A DNA stretch of 37,205 nucleotides from assembly GCA_002686255.1 (NCBI GenBank), contig NZAZ01000019.1, forward strand, positions 1 to 37,205. The letters run 5' to 3'. The notes beneath the pieces were generated by a model, which did not search any database, was not told the origin of the DNA, and saw only the letters and a program-made list of their open reading frames with translations. Both the position numbers and the translations under genes were made by a program. The DNA comes from Rhodospirillaceae bacterium. GTDB lineage: Bacteria; Pseudomonadota; Alphaproteobacteria; Rhodospirillales; Casp-alpha2. Each line of letters starts with the position of its first letter. Within the stretch, counting starts at the first letter, position 1. This document shows, piece after piece, positions 18,801 to 28,414 of this stretch.

Positions 18801-19166
18801 GCGGCCGCGCTCGGCCAGAAGGTCGATCATGTACTTGAAGTATTCGACGTGACCGCCCTGGTAGGAACTGATGGCGATGCCCTGGACGTCTTCTTGAACC
18901 GCTGCCGTCACCACCTCGTCGACGGAGTGGTTGTGGCCGAGGTGGATGACCTCGGCGCCGGCTCCCTGAAGTATGCGGCGCATGATGTTGATGGCGGCGT
19001 CGTGGCCGTCGAACAGGCTGGTAGCGATGACGAAACGGATCGGGGCCGTCGATTTCCCTGCCCCGGCCCCTGTTCCGGCTTTTCGTTTTTGCCGGGACTT
19101 TTCCGGTTTTTGGCCCTTGCTTCCCCTTTTCCTGCGGGGTCGGACGGGAGCGGCGGCGTCAGGCAC
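15870..19166 (-). CDS. icmF: Fused isobutyryl-CoA mutase IcmF (B12 domain, G3E GTPase, mutase)
   Basis: 1098 residues from GTG 19164-19166, chosen because a perfect AGGAGG lies 5 bases upstream; an ATG at 19280 would extend it across the operator. Residues 1-41 are a Lys/Arg-rich extension. The cobalamin-binding domain has [10 protein letters not shown] at about 53 and [10 protein letters not shown]. The MeaB-like GTPase follows with GTGGAGKSS (about 230), ETPGIGQGD and NKMD (about 373). The mutase barrel has [18 protein letters not shown] (about 583-600). It isomerises isobutyryl-CoA and n-butyryl-CoA using adenosylcobalamin, with built-in GTPase chaperone. Methylmalonyl-CoA mutase is excluded by the fused domain order. 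Confidence 0.93.
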   Translation of the reverse strand: MPDAAAPVRPRRKRGSKGQKPEKSRQKRKAGTGAGAGKSTAPIRFVIATSLFDGHDAAINIMRRILQGAGAEVIHLGHNHSVDEVVTAAVQEDVQGIAISSYQGGHVEYFKYMIDLLAERGRPDIKVFGGGGGVIVAAEIKELQDYGVARIYSPEDGREMGLDGMIADMVKRAAAPAKPPLPKGLEGLRSGSFNDLARFITALELGQLSKNHLAALYALARERDPAPVLGVTGTGGAGKSSLTDELIRRFRLYSGEPRIAVIAIDPSRRKTGGALLGDRIRMNALSAPNIYMRSLATREASNEVPKALDDIVVCCQAADFDLVIVETPGIGQGDAAIVDTADVSLYVMTPEFGAASQLEKIDMLDFADVVAINKMDRLGALDALRDVRKQVQRNRREFTKPANEMPVFGTIASRFSDLGVTALYQELLGQFNSKGFKGLTCAIGPVRVKASEPGVAIVAPERWRYLAEIAETVRDYHATIAEQTAIARQRQQLTVSREILKKAGKKTGDLDALIAEREEILDPRAAKLLEKWPGVKKKYAGGEAARGEATISGTVVPRLALPPFEDEGEILKWLLKENLPGFFPYTAGVFPFKRKEEDPTRMFAGEGDPKATNRRFKLLSRHSEAKRLSTAFDSVTLYGFDPDERPDIYGKVGNSGVSVATLDDMKVLYGGFDLCSPSTSVSMTINGPAPAILAMFLNTAFAQQLDRFKTKNKRAPKTREAEKIRAWVLENVRGTVQADILKEDQGQNTCIFSTEFALKMMADIQAYFIDHKIHNFYSVSISGYHIAEAGANPISQLAFTLANGFTFVEAYLARGMKIDDFAPNLSFFFSNGMDPEYTVMGRVARRIWATAMRFKYDANKNSQRLKYHIQTSGRSLHAQEMDFNDIRTTLQALIAVYDNCNSLHTNAHDEAFTTPTPESLRRAIAIQIIINKEWGLAKNENPNQGAFVIEELTDLVEEAVLAEFERISERGGVLGAMETGYQRGKIQEQSLLYETRKHDGSLPIVGVNTFLDPDAAPVPATPDLQRSSEAEKKSQIKNLASFHKRHAKAAPAMIKRLKEAATGGDNVFAVLMDAVQCCSLGQITEALFEAGGQYRRNM

Positions 19167-19221
19167 GGGAGCCTCCTGGCGGTGGCGGGATGACGGCGGA
19201 AAATTCCGGCCTTGCTTTCCG

Positions 19222-19237
19222 TTTACGTAAACGTAAA
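19222..19237. promoter_or_regulatory. Dyad operator TTTACGT-AA-ACGTAAA upstream of icmF
   Basis: A perfect 7-base inverted repeat with a 2-base spacer lies 56 bases before the icmF GTG and 118 bases before hemB. An overlapping palindrome GTTTACGTAAAC (19221-19232) adds a second half-site register. From memory this pattern resembles operators of LiuR (MerR family) and related repressors controlling branched-chain amino acid and acyl-CoA catabolism, which fits a mutase for isobutyryl-CoA. The dyad is seen; the regulator is inferred. Confidence 0.65.
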
Positions 19238-19342
19238 CTATTTTCGAAAGCCGGTAAAGACCTTGAATCCCCGATTTCAACGTCTAAGATTCAAAACCGT
19301 TGATCGCCAATGTCCCCAAACGGCCTTCCGTGACCGGAATGA

Positions 19343-20383
<1,041 letters not shown>

Positions 20384-20418
20384 TTGTCAGGCCCCCGGTC
20401 CGGCCTTTATCCGGTCTT

Positions 20419-20496
20419 TTAATTGAGATCCAACAGCCGGTCGATGTCTAGGACCGCCATCAGTTTCCTCTTCGAGGCGAAAAACCCCTCAGATAA
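20419..20496 (-). pseudogene. Short CheW-like C-terminal remnant (very tentative)
   Basis: Between hemB and the CoA-transferase gene, the minus strand has a short open frame ending FASKRKLMAVLDIDRLLDLN then TAA at 20419-20421. The VLDIDRLL ending closely resembles the last strand and helix of CheW coupling proteins. No CheW domain precedes it; upstream the frame enters the CoA-transferase gene end. AGAGG stands 6 bases before an ATG (20458-20460), so a 13-residue peptide is formally possible. It may be a deletion remnant or chance. Confidence 0.2.
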
Positions 20497-21706
20497 CGCC
20501 GCGCTCGCGCAGCCCGGCGATTTCGTCCGGCCCGAGATCGAGCAGTTCCTTCAGCACTTCTTCGGTGTGCTGGCCCAGCATCGGCGGGGCGTGGCGGTAA
20601 TCTGGGTTGGTGGCCGACATCCTGATCGGGCTGGCGATCAGGCGTGCCGGCGCATCGCCGGTGGCCGGATGGGGCATTTCCAGTTCCATGCCCCGGGCCT
20701 TGACTTGCGGATCGTTGAAAACCTGTTCGAGATCGTTGATGGGACCCGAGCTGACGTTGTTGGCCTGCAGTCCGTCGAGCCAGTGCTTGGACGGTTTTTC
20801 GGCGATGATTTGGCGCAGTTTCGGAACCAGCTCATCGCGGTTGCGGACCCGCTGGGCGTTGGTCTTGAATTTTTCGTCCGCGGCCAGTTCCGGGTGGCCG
20901 GCGAAGGCGCAAAGCCTTTGGAACTGTTCGTCGTTGGCGGCGGCGATGATGATATTCCCGTCGGCGGTGGGAAAGGACTGATAGGGCACGATGTTCGGAT
21001 GCGCGTTGCCGAGCCGGGGCGGCGGCGTGCCGGTGGCGAGATAGTTGAGGCCCAGGATCGACATCGTCGCCACCTGGGTGTCCAGCATGCCGATGTCGAT
21101 GAATTGCCCCTGCCCCGTCACCTCGCGGTGCCGAAGCGCCGCGTTGATGGACACCGCGGCGTACATGCCGGCCATGAGGTCGGCGATGGGAACGGCCGTT
21201 TTCTGCGGTTCGCCGTCGGGCTCGCCGGTGGTGCTCATGATCCCGCCCATGGCCTGGATCAGGACGTCGTATCCGGGCCTTTCGGCATAGGGGCCGGTCT
21301 GGCCGAAGCCGGTGATCGAACAATAGACCAGGCCCGGGAATTGGTCTTTCAGTTGTTCGTAGCCGAGGCCGTATTTCTTCAAGCCGCCGGTCTTGAAGTT
21401 TTCCGCCAGCACGTCTGACTTGGCGATCAGGCGCTTGGCCAGGTCCCGGCCTTCCGAGTTGGCGAAGTCGAGGGTAATGGAGCGCTTGTTGCGGTTGGAG
21501 CTGGCGAAATAGGCGCTTTCCCCGGTTTCGCCGCCGGCCCCGTCCCTGAGGTACGGCGGCGCGAAACGCCGGGTATCGTCGCCTTTTCCGGGTTGCTCGA
21601 CCTTGATCACGTCGGCGCCCAGGTCGCCCAGGATCTGGGTGCAGGTGGGGCCGGCCAGGACGCGGGTCAGGTCGAAGATACGAAGGCCATGCAGGGGACC
21701 GCTCAT
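20489..21706 (-). CDS. CaiB/BaiF family (class III) CoA-transferase
   Basis: 405 residues from ATG 21704-21706 (MSGPLHGLRIFDLTRVLAGP), with AAGGAG upstream; the frame continues upstream but overlaps the divergent gene's promoter region. Family III CoA-transferases move CoA between carboxylic acids through an aspartyl-CoA thioester. The N-terminal CoA-binding segment GPTCTQILGDLGADVIKVEQ, the loop around NRNKRSITLDF, DVLIQAMGGIMSTTGEPDG and IADLMAGMYAA are typical. The catalytic aspartate is probably that of VPIADLMAG. The acid substrate cannot be told from sequence; neighbouring icmF makes a short or branched acyl-CoA attractive but unproven. Confidence 0.9.
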   Translation of the reverse strand: MSGPLHGLRIFDLTRVLAGPTCTQILGDLGADVIKVEQPGKGDDTRRFAPPYLRDGAGGETGESAYFASSNRNKRSITLDFANSEGRDLAKRLIAKSDVLAENFKTGGLKKYGLGYEQLKDQFPGLVYCSITGFGQTGPYAERPGYDVLIQAMGGIMSTTGEPDGEPQKTAVPIADLMAGMYAAVSINAALRHREVTGQGQFIDIGMLDTQVATMSILGLNYLATGTPPPRLGNAHPNIVPYQSFPTADGNIIIAAANDEQFQRLCAFAGHPELAADEKFKTNAQRVRNRDELVPKLRQIIAEKPSKHWLDGLQANNVSSGPINDLEQVFNDPQVKARGMELEMPHPATGDAPARLIASPIRMSATNPDYRHAPPMLGQHTEEVLKELLDLGPDEIAGLRERGVI

Positions 21707-21910
21707 GGGTTTCTCAACTCCTTGTTTCACCGGCTTATAACAGGTTGCGACCGTCTTGCCCAAGTCCCTCGACGGCGGCCGATCAAAGTCGCCCGGCCCG
21801 GTTTCGGATTGAGGACGAGTTCTGGCCCCGGGGTGCTTGGACAATGGGCCAAGCCAATTTATAAACGAAAGGCCCATTTGCGATGGGCGGGCATGGGAGC
21901 ACCGGCAGCG

Positions 21911-24304
21911 ATGATACGGTGGTTGGTTTATACGATTTTGGGGTTGGGGGCGGTCGTGCTGGTGATCGGCGGCGCCGGTTTTGGGTGGCTGTGGGCGACG
22001 TTGCCCGACACCGAGGGTACCATCGAGGTTCCGGTTCTCGAGCGGCCGGTCCAGGTCTACCGCGATGATGCCGGGATTGCCCAAATTTTCGCCAAATCCA
22101 GCCGCGACGCCTATTTCGCCCTCGGCTTCGTCCATGCCCAGGACCGTATGTGGCAGATGGAAACCATGCGCCGCCTCGGCGCCGGGCGGCTGGCCGAGAT
22201 CCTGGGGCCGGCGGCGCTTGCGTCGGACAAGTGGATGCGCACCCTTGGCCTTTATCGGTTGGCGGAAAGGCAGGTCGAGAACCTATCCGAGCCCGTGCGC
22301 GCGGCGCTCAACCTTTACGCCGCCGGGGTCAACGCCCGCATCGCCCACAGCCGCCGGCTGCCCTGGGGGATGGCGGCGATCGAATTCGCCTTTCTCGGGT
22401 TTACGCCCGAGCCCTGGCGGCCGGCCGACTCGCTGGTCTGGGGAAAGATTATGGCGGCCCGGCTCGGCGGCAACTGGCGCGACGAAATCCTGCGCACCCG
22501 CCTGGCCCGGAAGCTGGCGCCGGCGCAGGTCGGCGAACTGTGGCCCCTTTATCCCGACGACGCCCCAGGGACCATCGAGGAGGCGTTGGCGCTGACCCGG
22601 CCGTTCGATTTGGATAAATTGGCGGCCCTCGACCCGGCGCCGGCCGGGCTTCCGCTGGGCGCGTCGAACGCCTGGGTCGTGGCACGGAAAAACACCTTAA
22701 CCCGGGGCGCCATCCTGGCCAACGATCCGCATTTGGGATTTACCCAGCCGATCCTCTGGTACCTGGCCCGCATCGAGTCGCCCGACCTGAAGGTCGCCGG
22801 GGCCACGATTCCGGGGGTGCCGTTCACCATCCTCGGCCACAACGGCAAAATCGCCTGGGGCATGACCAATACCCAAAGCGACATCCAGGACCTGTTCGTC
22901 GAACAGACCGATGCCGATGGCCGCCGATACAAGACTCCCGACGGCTGGCGTGATTTCGAAACCCGGAGCGAAATCATCAAGGTCAAGGACGCCAATCCGG
23001 TCACCATCACGGTCCGGGAATCCCGCCACGGCCCCATTGTTTCCGACATCGACGGCGGCACCGCCATGGCTGCCGGAAAGGACGTGGTGATGGCCTTGTC
23101 GGCGACCTACCTGGAGTCCGAGGATATGACCCCGGAAGCTTTCTTCCGCATCAACCAGGCCGAAACCTGGGACGCCTTCGTCGAGGCGCTTCGGGATTTC
23201 CAGGCCCCGCAAAGCAATTTCTTTTTCGCGTCTGTCGGCGGCGACATAGGCTTTATCGCCCCCGGGCTGGTGCCGGTCCGCAACCGCGGCTGGGGACTGG
23301 TGCCGAGCCCCGGGTGGGACGGCGAGACGGACTGGACCGGCTCCGTGCCCTTCGACGAGCTTCCGTCCATCCTCAACCCGCCGTCCGGGCGCATCGTTAA
23401 CGCCAACAACCGCATCACGCCCAAGGGATACCAGCATTTCATCTCTTATGACTGGTCGCCCGCCTACCGGGCCCGGCGCATCATCGAGATGCTGGACAAG
23501 AAGCAGCAGACCGTTCACGGCACGGCGCGGATTCAGCAGGACCACGTATCGGAAATGGCGAAGCGGCTGTTGCCGCTGATGACCGACATCGAGCCGGCCG
23601 ACGAGCGCGGCCGCCGGGCCCTGGCCATGCTGGGGAAATGGAACGGCGCCATGTCCCGCGGCCGCCCCGAGCCGTTGATCTTCTCGGCCTGGCTTTTGGA
23701 GCTTAACCAAGCCATTTATGCCGACGAACTGGGCGATCTTTACCGTGAATACCTGACCCTCAGGCCGCGGTTCATCGAATCCGCCCTCAGTGGACACCAG
23801 GCCTGGTGCGACAACGTCAATACCGCCGAGGGGGAGGACTGTCCGAGCCGCCTCCGCCATTCCCTGAACCGCGCCCTGACCAAGCTTGCGGACTCGTTCG
23901 GATCCGACATCGGGGCTTGGCGGTGGGGTGACGTTCACCGTGCCCGGTTCGCCAATGGGGCGTTTTCGGGCGTGCCGTGGCTCAGCCGCCTTGTCGATCT
24001 GGAAATCCCCACCGACGGCGGTAATTACACCGTCAACCGGGGCGCCAGCCACATCAACAGCCTTTCACGCCCGTTCGAGCACATCCACGGTCCGGGCTTT
24101 CGGGCGATTTACGACTTGGCCGACCTTCGCCGGTCCCGTTTCATCATCGCCACCGGGCAATCGGGCCATCCCGCCTCTCCCCACTATCGCGATCTGTTGG
24201 TGGATTGGCGAGACAGCCGCTACAAGCGCATGAGCAAGACCGCCGCCGCCTTGAAGAACTCCGCCGCCACCCTGGTCCTGACGCCAGTGGCCGGGGACCG
24301 ATAG
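21911..24304 (+). CDS. Penicillin-acylase-family (Ntn) amidohydrolase
   Basis: 797 residues from ATG 21911; ATG 21893 (MGAPAAM...) is nearly as good. An N-terminal hydrophobic segment (about 5-27) exports or anchors it. The alpha-subunit region contains VYRDDAGIAQIFAKSSRDAY and GFVHAQDRMWQMETMRR. Self-cleavage should occur before Ser252 in LPLGASNAWVV, which becomes the N-terminal nucleophile of the beta subunit; ANDPHLGF and HNGKIAWGMTNTQSDIQDLF follow as expected. Members cleave beta-lactams, acyl-homoserine lactones or other N-acyl amides; specificity is open. The threonine dehydratase starts 15 bases downstream, so the two are probably cotranscribed. Confidence 0.92.
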   Translation: MIRWLVYTILGLGAVVLVIGGAGFGWLWATLPDTEGTIEVPVLERPVQVYRDDAGIAQIFAKSSRDAYFALGFVHAQDRMWQMETMRRLGAGRLAEILGPAALASDKWMRTLGLYRLAERQVENLSEPVRAALNLYAAGVNARIAHSRRLPWGMAAIEFAFLGFTPEPWRPADSLVWGKIMAARLGGNWRDEILRTRLARKLAPAQVGELWPLYPDDAPGTIEEALALTRPFDLDKLAALDPAPAGLPLGASNAWVVARKNTLTRGAILANDPHLGFTQPILWYLARIESPDLKVAGATIPGVPFTILGHNGKIAWGMTNTQSDIQDLFVEQTDADGRRYKTPDGWRDFETRSEIIKVKDANPVTITVRESRHGPIVSDIDGGTAMAAGKDVVMALSATYLESEDMTPEAFFRINQAETWDAFVEALRDFQAPQSNFFFASVGGDIGFIAPGLVPVRNRGWGLVPSPGWDGETDWTGSVPFDELPSILNPPSGRIVNANNRITPKGYQHFISYDWSPAYRARRIIEMLDKKQQTVHGTARIQQDHVSEMAKRLLPLMTDIEPADERGRRALAMLGKWNGAMSRGRPEPLIFSAWLLELNQAIYADELGDLYREYLTLRPRFIESALSGHQAWCDNVNTAEGEDCPSRLRHSLNRALTKLADSFGSDIGAWRWGDVHRARFANGAFSGVPWLSRLVDLEIPTDGGNYTVNRGASHINSLSRPFEHIHGPGFRAIYDLADLRRSRFIIATGQSGHPASPHYRDLLVDWRDSRYKRMSKTAAALKNSAATLVLTPVAGDR

Positions 24305-24319
24305 CGGGAAAAGACAGCC

Positions 24320-25549
24320 ATGGCCGTCACTATCGACGACATCCGCGCCGCCGCCGAGGCGCTTGAGGGCAAGGTGTCGCGGACGCCGGGCCTGCGCTCT
24401 CCGGTGTTGTCGGAACTGACCGGGGCCGACATCGTTCTCAAGCTGGAAAACCTTCAGGTCACCGGCTCGTTCAAGCCGCGCGGCGCCTATATCAAGCTGT
24501 CGGGCCTAACGGAGGAGGAAAAGAAATCAGGCGTCGTCGCCGCGTCGGCCGGCAACCACGCCCAGGGCGTCGCCTATCATGCCCGCCAACTCGGCGTGCC
24601 GGCGACCATCTACATGCCGGAAACGACGCCGTTCACCAAGGTCGGGCGCACCGAGGCCCTGGGCGCCAAGGTGGTGCTGTCGGGCGAGGGCCTGGCGGAA
24701 GCCCGCGAGGCGGCCTTGGAGCAGGCGGATCGGGAAGGCCAATCCTTCATCCATCCCTACGACGACGAAAAGATCATCAGCGGCCAGGGCACCGTGGGGC
24801 TGGAAATGCTCAACGACTTTCCGGACCTGGAAGCGCTGGTGGTGCCCATCGGCGGCGGCGGGCTGGCGGCCGGGATCGCCGTGGCCGCCAAGGCGCTGAA
24901 ACCCGACATCGAAATCGTCGGCGTCGAAGCGGCGCTTTATCCGTCCATGTCCCAGGCGTTGGCGGGCGAGACCCCGGGCGGCGAGGGGCAGACCATCGCC
25001 GAGGGCATCGCCGTCAAGGCCCCCGGCGATTTGACCCGCCCGGTGATCGCCGAGATGGTTTCCGACATCCTGCTCGTCGACGAAGCGGCGCTGGAATGCG
25101 CCACTCAAACCTATCTGGAAGAACAGCGCCTGGTGACCGAAGGCGCCGGGGCGGCGTCGCTGGCGGCGGTGATGGAAAACAAGGACCGCTTCGAAGGCCG
25201 GAAAACCGGGCTCATCGTTTCCGGCGGCAATATCGATTCCCGGCTGCTGTCGTCGATTTTGATGCGCGGGCTGGCGCGCGAAGGCCGGATGGTGCGGTTT
25301 CGGGTCGAGATCACCGATTCCCCGGGGGTGCTGTCAAAAGTCTCGGGCCTGATCGGCGACAGCGGCGGCAACATCGTCGAGGTCTATCACCAGCGCCTGT
25401 TTTACGACGTGCCGGTGAAACAGGCCGAAGTCGACGTGGTGGTTGAAACCGTGGACGCGTCTCATGTCAGCGAGATCATGGAAAAGCTGGAAACCGCCGG
25501 CTATCCGGTGCGGCTGTTGGGCGGCACGTCGCTGACCGACGAAAGCTGA
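24320..25549 (+). CDS. Threonine ammonia-lyase (PLP) with C-terminal ACT domain
   Basis: 409 residues. It deaminates L-threonine (and often serine) to 2-oxobutanoate. The PLP lysine is Lys52 in TGSFKPRGAY; ASAGNHAQGVAYHA and the phosphate-binding PIGGGGLAAG are intact. Residues about 330-405 form one ACT-like regulatory domain (FRVEITDSPGVLSKVSGLIG). The short single-ACT layout is that of the TdcB/alphaproteobacterial type rather than the two-ACT IlvA of E. coli. Its product can lead to propionyl-CoA or isoleucine. It is close behind the acylase gene on the same strand. Confidence 0.94.
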   Translation: MAVTIDDIRAAAEALEGKVSRTPGLRSPVLSELTGADIVLKLENLQVTGSFKPRGAYIKLSGLTEEEKKSGVVAASAGNHAQGVAYHARQLGVPATIYMPETTPFTKVGRTEALGAKVVLSGEGLAEAREAALEQADREGQSFIHPYDDEKIISGQGTVGLEMLNDFPDLEALVVPIGGGGLAAGIAVAAKALKPDIEIVGVEAALYPSMSQALAGETPGGEGQTIAEGIAVKAPGDLTRPVIAEMVSDILLVDEAALECATQTYLEEQRLVTEGAGAASLAAVMENKDRFEGRKTGLIVSGGNIDSRLLSSILMRGLAREGRMVRFRVEITDSPGVLSKVSGLIGDSGGNIVEVYHQRLFYDVPVKQAEVDVVVETVDASHVSEIMEKLETAGYPVRLLGGTSLTDES

Positions 25550-25608
25550 CGTTTCCTCTTCGCCGCCACTTGTTTGGTCCCTGTCCGGGCCGCCACCGCA
25601 ATTCCAGT

Positions 25609-25800
25609 CTATGAAGAACCTCGATATAGCACTCCAAAACAGGGAGATCGGCTGGCCGCCTCGTGGTCGAGGACGGAACCGAATTCATTGCAGCCCTCGA
25701 TCAGGGGCTTGTTGCAATATTCGCACTCTTTCTTGGGTTCTGCGTGTTGGTAATTCTTGCCGCTCACGAAAACGTTCCGCCAGTCAGCTAACGGCTCCAT
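25609..25800 (-). CDS. Small hypothetical protein with cysteine cluster
   Basis: 63 residues, starting with an ATG that overlaps the last 13 bases of the radical SAM gene upstream. It contains CEYC plus two further cysteines (KECEYCNKPLIEGC, then PCFGVLY), which could form a small metal site. There is no recognised family and no clear ribosome-binding site beyond the overlapping coding sequence. The neighbouring plus-strand frame over the same bases looks no better. It may be a real coupled gene or chance. Confidence 0.3.
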   Translation of the reverse strand: MEPLADWRNVFVSGKNYQHAEPKKECEYCNKPLIEGCNEFGSVLDHEAASRSPCFGVLYRGSS

Positions 25801-27482
25801 CCCTTGGCTTGAATGCCCTGGCGTTGTTCGTCTGCATCCAGATGGATACCGATGTATTTGGCCCAGGTCGTGAAAGGGTTGGCGCCTTTCCCATAGAACA
25901 TTATTTGCCGAAGATAACGGACCAGGCCAAGTTCAGGCGCAAAACGGTATATTTTATTTTTCAATTTCCAGCGATAGAAACGCCCGACCAAGGAGGCGCC
26001 GGCTTTCCGGATCGGCCGGGTAAGCCAATTACCCTTGGTGCCGCTGACATTTTCGAAGGCGTTCGACAGAATGCTCGAATAGGAGATGTTGCCCATGTAA
26101 ATTCGCTCTCTTTTCGTGAACCACGGACTTCTTCGGCCTTCGAAGTCATAGTCGTCAAACAGCCAATCAGCCCATTCGCGAAGGTTCTTCGGCGGCTTTA
26201 ATCCATGCATGATGGCCATATGAAAATCCGGGGTGCCGGGCATGGCGGTATATTGGGCAATGGTTTCCGTTTGCGCCTTCGAATAGTCCTTCCGGAGGCG
26301 GAAGGCGAGATCGATGGTTTGATCCATTTCCTCGAATGTTTCGGTGGGATAACCGATCATCAATGCATAAGCCGGATTAAATCCGTATTCCTTGCACTTA
26401 AGATTCGCCTCGATGGTTTGTTCAACGGTTGTGCCTTTTTGCATCAGGTCCAAAATCCGCTGAGAACCCGATTCCGCGCCGATCTTCAAGGTGTGCGCGC
26501 CCGCTCGCCTCATTAATTTCAGCTCATCGGGCTTGGCTTTATTAAGGACATCTGCTCGTGTTCCCGAAGTGTAAAAACCGATATTGAGATCGCGCTCGAC
26601 GACGCCTTCGAAAATCGCATGGGCGCGTTTTCGCTTGATATAGAACTCGTCGTCCCGGAGCCAGATGCCGTCAAGGTTAAAACGGTGAACATCCCTTTCG
26701 ATCATATCCAGGGCTTTATCCACCGACATATCGCGCCATTTCCGTTGCCGGATTGAGGCGCTGGAGCAAAAACCGCAGTTGAAGGGACAACCCCGGCTGG
26801 TTTGGCCGAGGTCAAGGACCCGTGTTTTGTCCCGAAGGTACATGTCGCGGTGAACATAGCGTTCAACGTTTATCAATTCCCAGGGCACGGGGAGTAATTC
26901 CTCAACGTCCATTAAGGGAGGCTCATCATTTTTTATGATCTCACTTCCGTCCTGGAACATAATGCCCGGAACGTCATGCAGGCTTGTTTTAGCATCAAGG
27001 GTCTTAACTAAATTTAGGAAAGGGACCTCGCCCTCGCCGATAACAACAATATCGACGTTTTCGTCTTCTATGGTTTCAATTGGGGCGACGGAAGGATGAG
27101 GCCCACCCCAGACAAGAGGAACGCTGCCATCCGTAAGCTCGCGGACAATGTTGATAATCCCAAGGGCGTTCCGTATTTGGGTGCCGGTCATGGTCGAAAT
27201 GCCGACGCAAATAAGGTCGCTGGAAATCAGGTTATTCAAGACGTCACGGGTAATCGGTTTATCCCGCTGGTCAAGGATGGCGACGCTGTAGCCGGCTTCA
27301 AGAATCGGCGCGGCAATGGTCAAGAGCGAATGCGGCGGGGCAATGGTGGATCCGAAATCCATTCCCGTTTTGGGGTAACACAAAAGGACGTTGGGTTTGC
27401 CGGAAGCAGGCGTTATAACACCATTACCCTTCCGCCAGGCACCTGTCCCGAAAAGGGAAGTGTCCGTATTGATAAAATTCAT
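25788..27482 (-). CDS. B12-binding-type radical SAM protein
   Basis: 564 residues. A Rossmann-like cobalamin-binding-type domain spans about 29-165 (NVLLCYPKTGMD, LLTIAAPILEAGYSVAILDQ, VPLVWGGPHPSVAP, IGEGEVPFLNLV). The radical SAM barrel follows with the [4Fe-4S] cysteines 232, 236 and 239 in SRGCPFNCGFCSS, then IWLRDDEFYIKRKRAH, KIGAESGSQRILDLMQKGTT and MIGYPTETFEEMDQTI. A C-terminal region of about 130 residues is rich in aromatic and basic residues. Members include methylases, cyclases and thioether enzymes; the substrate is unknown. Placement beside glycosyltransferases suggests modification of a lipid or sugar intermediate. Confidence 0.9.
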   Translation of the reverse strand: MNFINTDTSLFGTGAWRKGNGVITPASGKPNVLLCYPKTGMDFGSTIAPPHSLLTIAAPILEAGYSVAILDQRDKPITRDVLNNLISSDLICVGISTMTGTQIRNALGIINIVRELTDGSVPLVWGGPHPSVAPIETIEDENVDIVVIGEGEVPFLNLVKTLDAKTSLHDVPGIMFQDGSEIIKNDEPPLMDVEELLPVPWELINVERYVHRDMYLRDKTRVLDLGQTSRGCPFNCGFCSSASIRQRKWRDMSVDKALDMIERDVHRFNLDGIWLRDDEFYIKRKRAHAIFEGVVERDLNIGFYTSGTRADVLNKAKPDELKLMRRAGAHTLKIGAESGSQRILDLMQKGTTVEQTIEANLKCKEYGFNPAYALMIGYPTETFEEMDQTIDLAFRLRKDYSKAQTETIAQYTAMPGTPDFHMAIMHGLKPPKNLREWADWLFDDYDFEGRRSPWFTKRERIYMGNISYSSILSNAFENVSGTKGNWLTRPIRKAGASLVGRFYRWKLKNKIYRFAPELGLVRYLRQIMFYGKGANPFTTWAKYIGIHLDADEQRQGIQAKGWSR

Positions 27483-27709
27483 CTGACACTCACGTTCTTA
27501 AGAAGTTAGGGAACCTGACCCGCAAAAGACCCGCCCCCAAGGGATTGCTAAAAATCGACCCGTTGTAATTTAGCCCGGGAAAGAGAACCCCAATACTAAA
27601 ATACTTATATAGCTCCATACACTTAATTTTACGTAATTCCTTTTCAAGGGCGAATATCTTGGGCGGCTATAACCTTTTATAATTAAACAGGATAAAGGCC
27701 AGGACGCCA
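27483..27709. other. AT-rich intergenic gap
   Basis: 227 bases between two minus-strand genes with no open frame of note. It contains A/T-rich tracts such as CTAAAATACTTATATAGC (about 27595-27612) that could carry a promoter for the radical SAM gene. I see no repeat or hairpin worth naming. Confidence 0.4.
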
Positions 27710-28414
27710 TTACTTCCAAAAGAAAAGTTCATACCACATTTGGAAAAAATAAGCCGCCCCCCATCGAAATATCTGTAATTTACGCACGCCCCCTATCCGT
27801 TCGGGTTCATCACCCGGGATTTCAGCAACCTTCAATTTTCGTTTTGCAGCCCGGATGGAAAGCAGAGGTTCCCAACTGATGACGGTTCTGAACAACTTTT
27901 CCGCCAGCGCATAACTTTCGTCCTTATCAAGGTCGAGGTCGTAAATCAGTTGCGTACGATATGCCCGGTAGATTCCCATGGCATCCGTATAACGGCCACC
28001 GTGAAGAACGTTGACGGTCGTCGTTAAAAACCAATTTCCGAAGGCCGTCACAATGTCATCGTCTTCGCTTTTTGCGTCGTCCTTATAGCGGGAAACGATA
28101 ACCATATCGTACCCGTTTTCCATCTTTTTCAGAAGCTGGGGAAAAAGTTCGTGTATGCAATTGCCGTCAGGGCTGAAAGTTACGATCACATCACCAGTGA
28201 TTTTGTCCAACAGATCGTAATAGGCGAACCGGATGCCAGGCCGTGTTTGCTCTATCACCGTGTATCCGTTTTCCCGCGCCCATTCTACCGTCCCATCTGT
28301 TGACCCGCCGTCAACGACCAGAATCTGGTGAAACAACGAATGGTCAATATGAGGCATAATGGCCTTCATTCCCACGACCTCGTCCAGGGTGGGAATCACG
28401 AGGGTTGCTTTCAT
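27710..28414 (-). CDS. Family 2 glycosyltransferase (DPM1-like)
   Basis: 234 residues, a single GT-A domain without the C-terminal membrane helices seen in the other GT2 of this cluster. It opens with ATLVIPTLDEVVGMKAIMPH and has LVVDGGSTDGTVEWARENGY for nucleotide-sugar binding. The usual acidic DxD is replaced by FSPDGN, a variant seen in related polyprenyl-phosphate transferases. TDAMGIYRAYRTQL and the C-terminal PERIGGVRKLQIFRWG are typical. It probably transfers a sugar to a polyprenyl phosphate or lipid carrier. Donor and acceptor are not evident. Confidence 0.88.
   Translation of the reverse strand: MKATLVIPTLDEVVGMKAIMPHIDHSLFHQILVVDGGSTDGTVEWARENGYTVIEQTRPGIRFAYYDLLDKITGDVIVTFSPDGNCIHELFPQLLKKMENGYDMVIVSRYKDDAKSEDDDIVTAFGNWFLTTTVNVLHGGRYTDAMGIYRAYRTQLIYDLDLDKDESYALAEKLFRTVISWEPLLSIRAAKRKLKVAEIPGDEPERIGGVRKLQIFRWGAAYFFQMWYELFFWK

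Noticed and set aside
21593..21892. 100-codon extension of the acylase gene
   Set aside because: It overlaps the 5' part of the divergent CoA-transferase gene and would bury the signal anchor.
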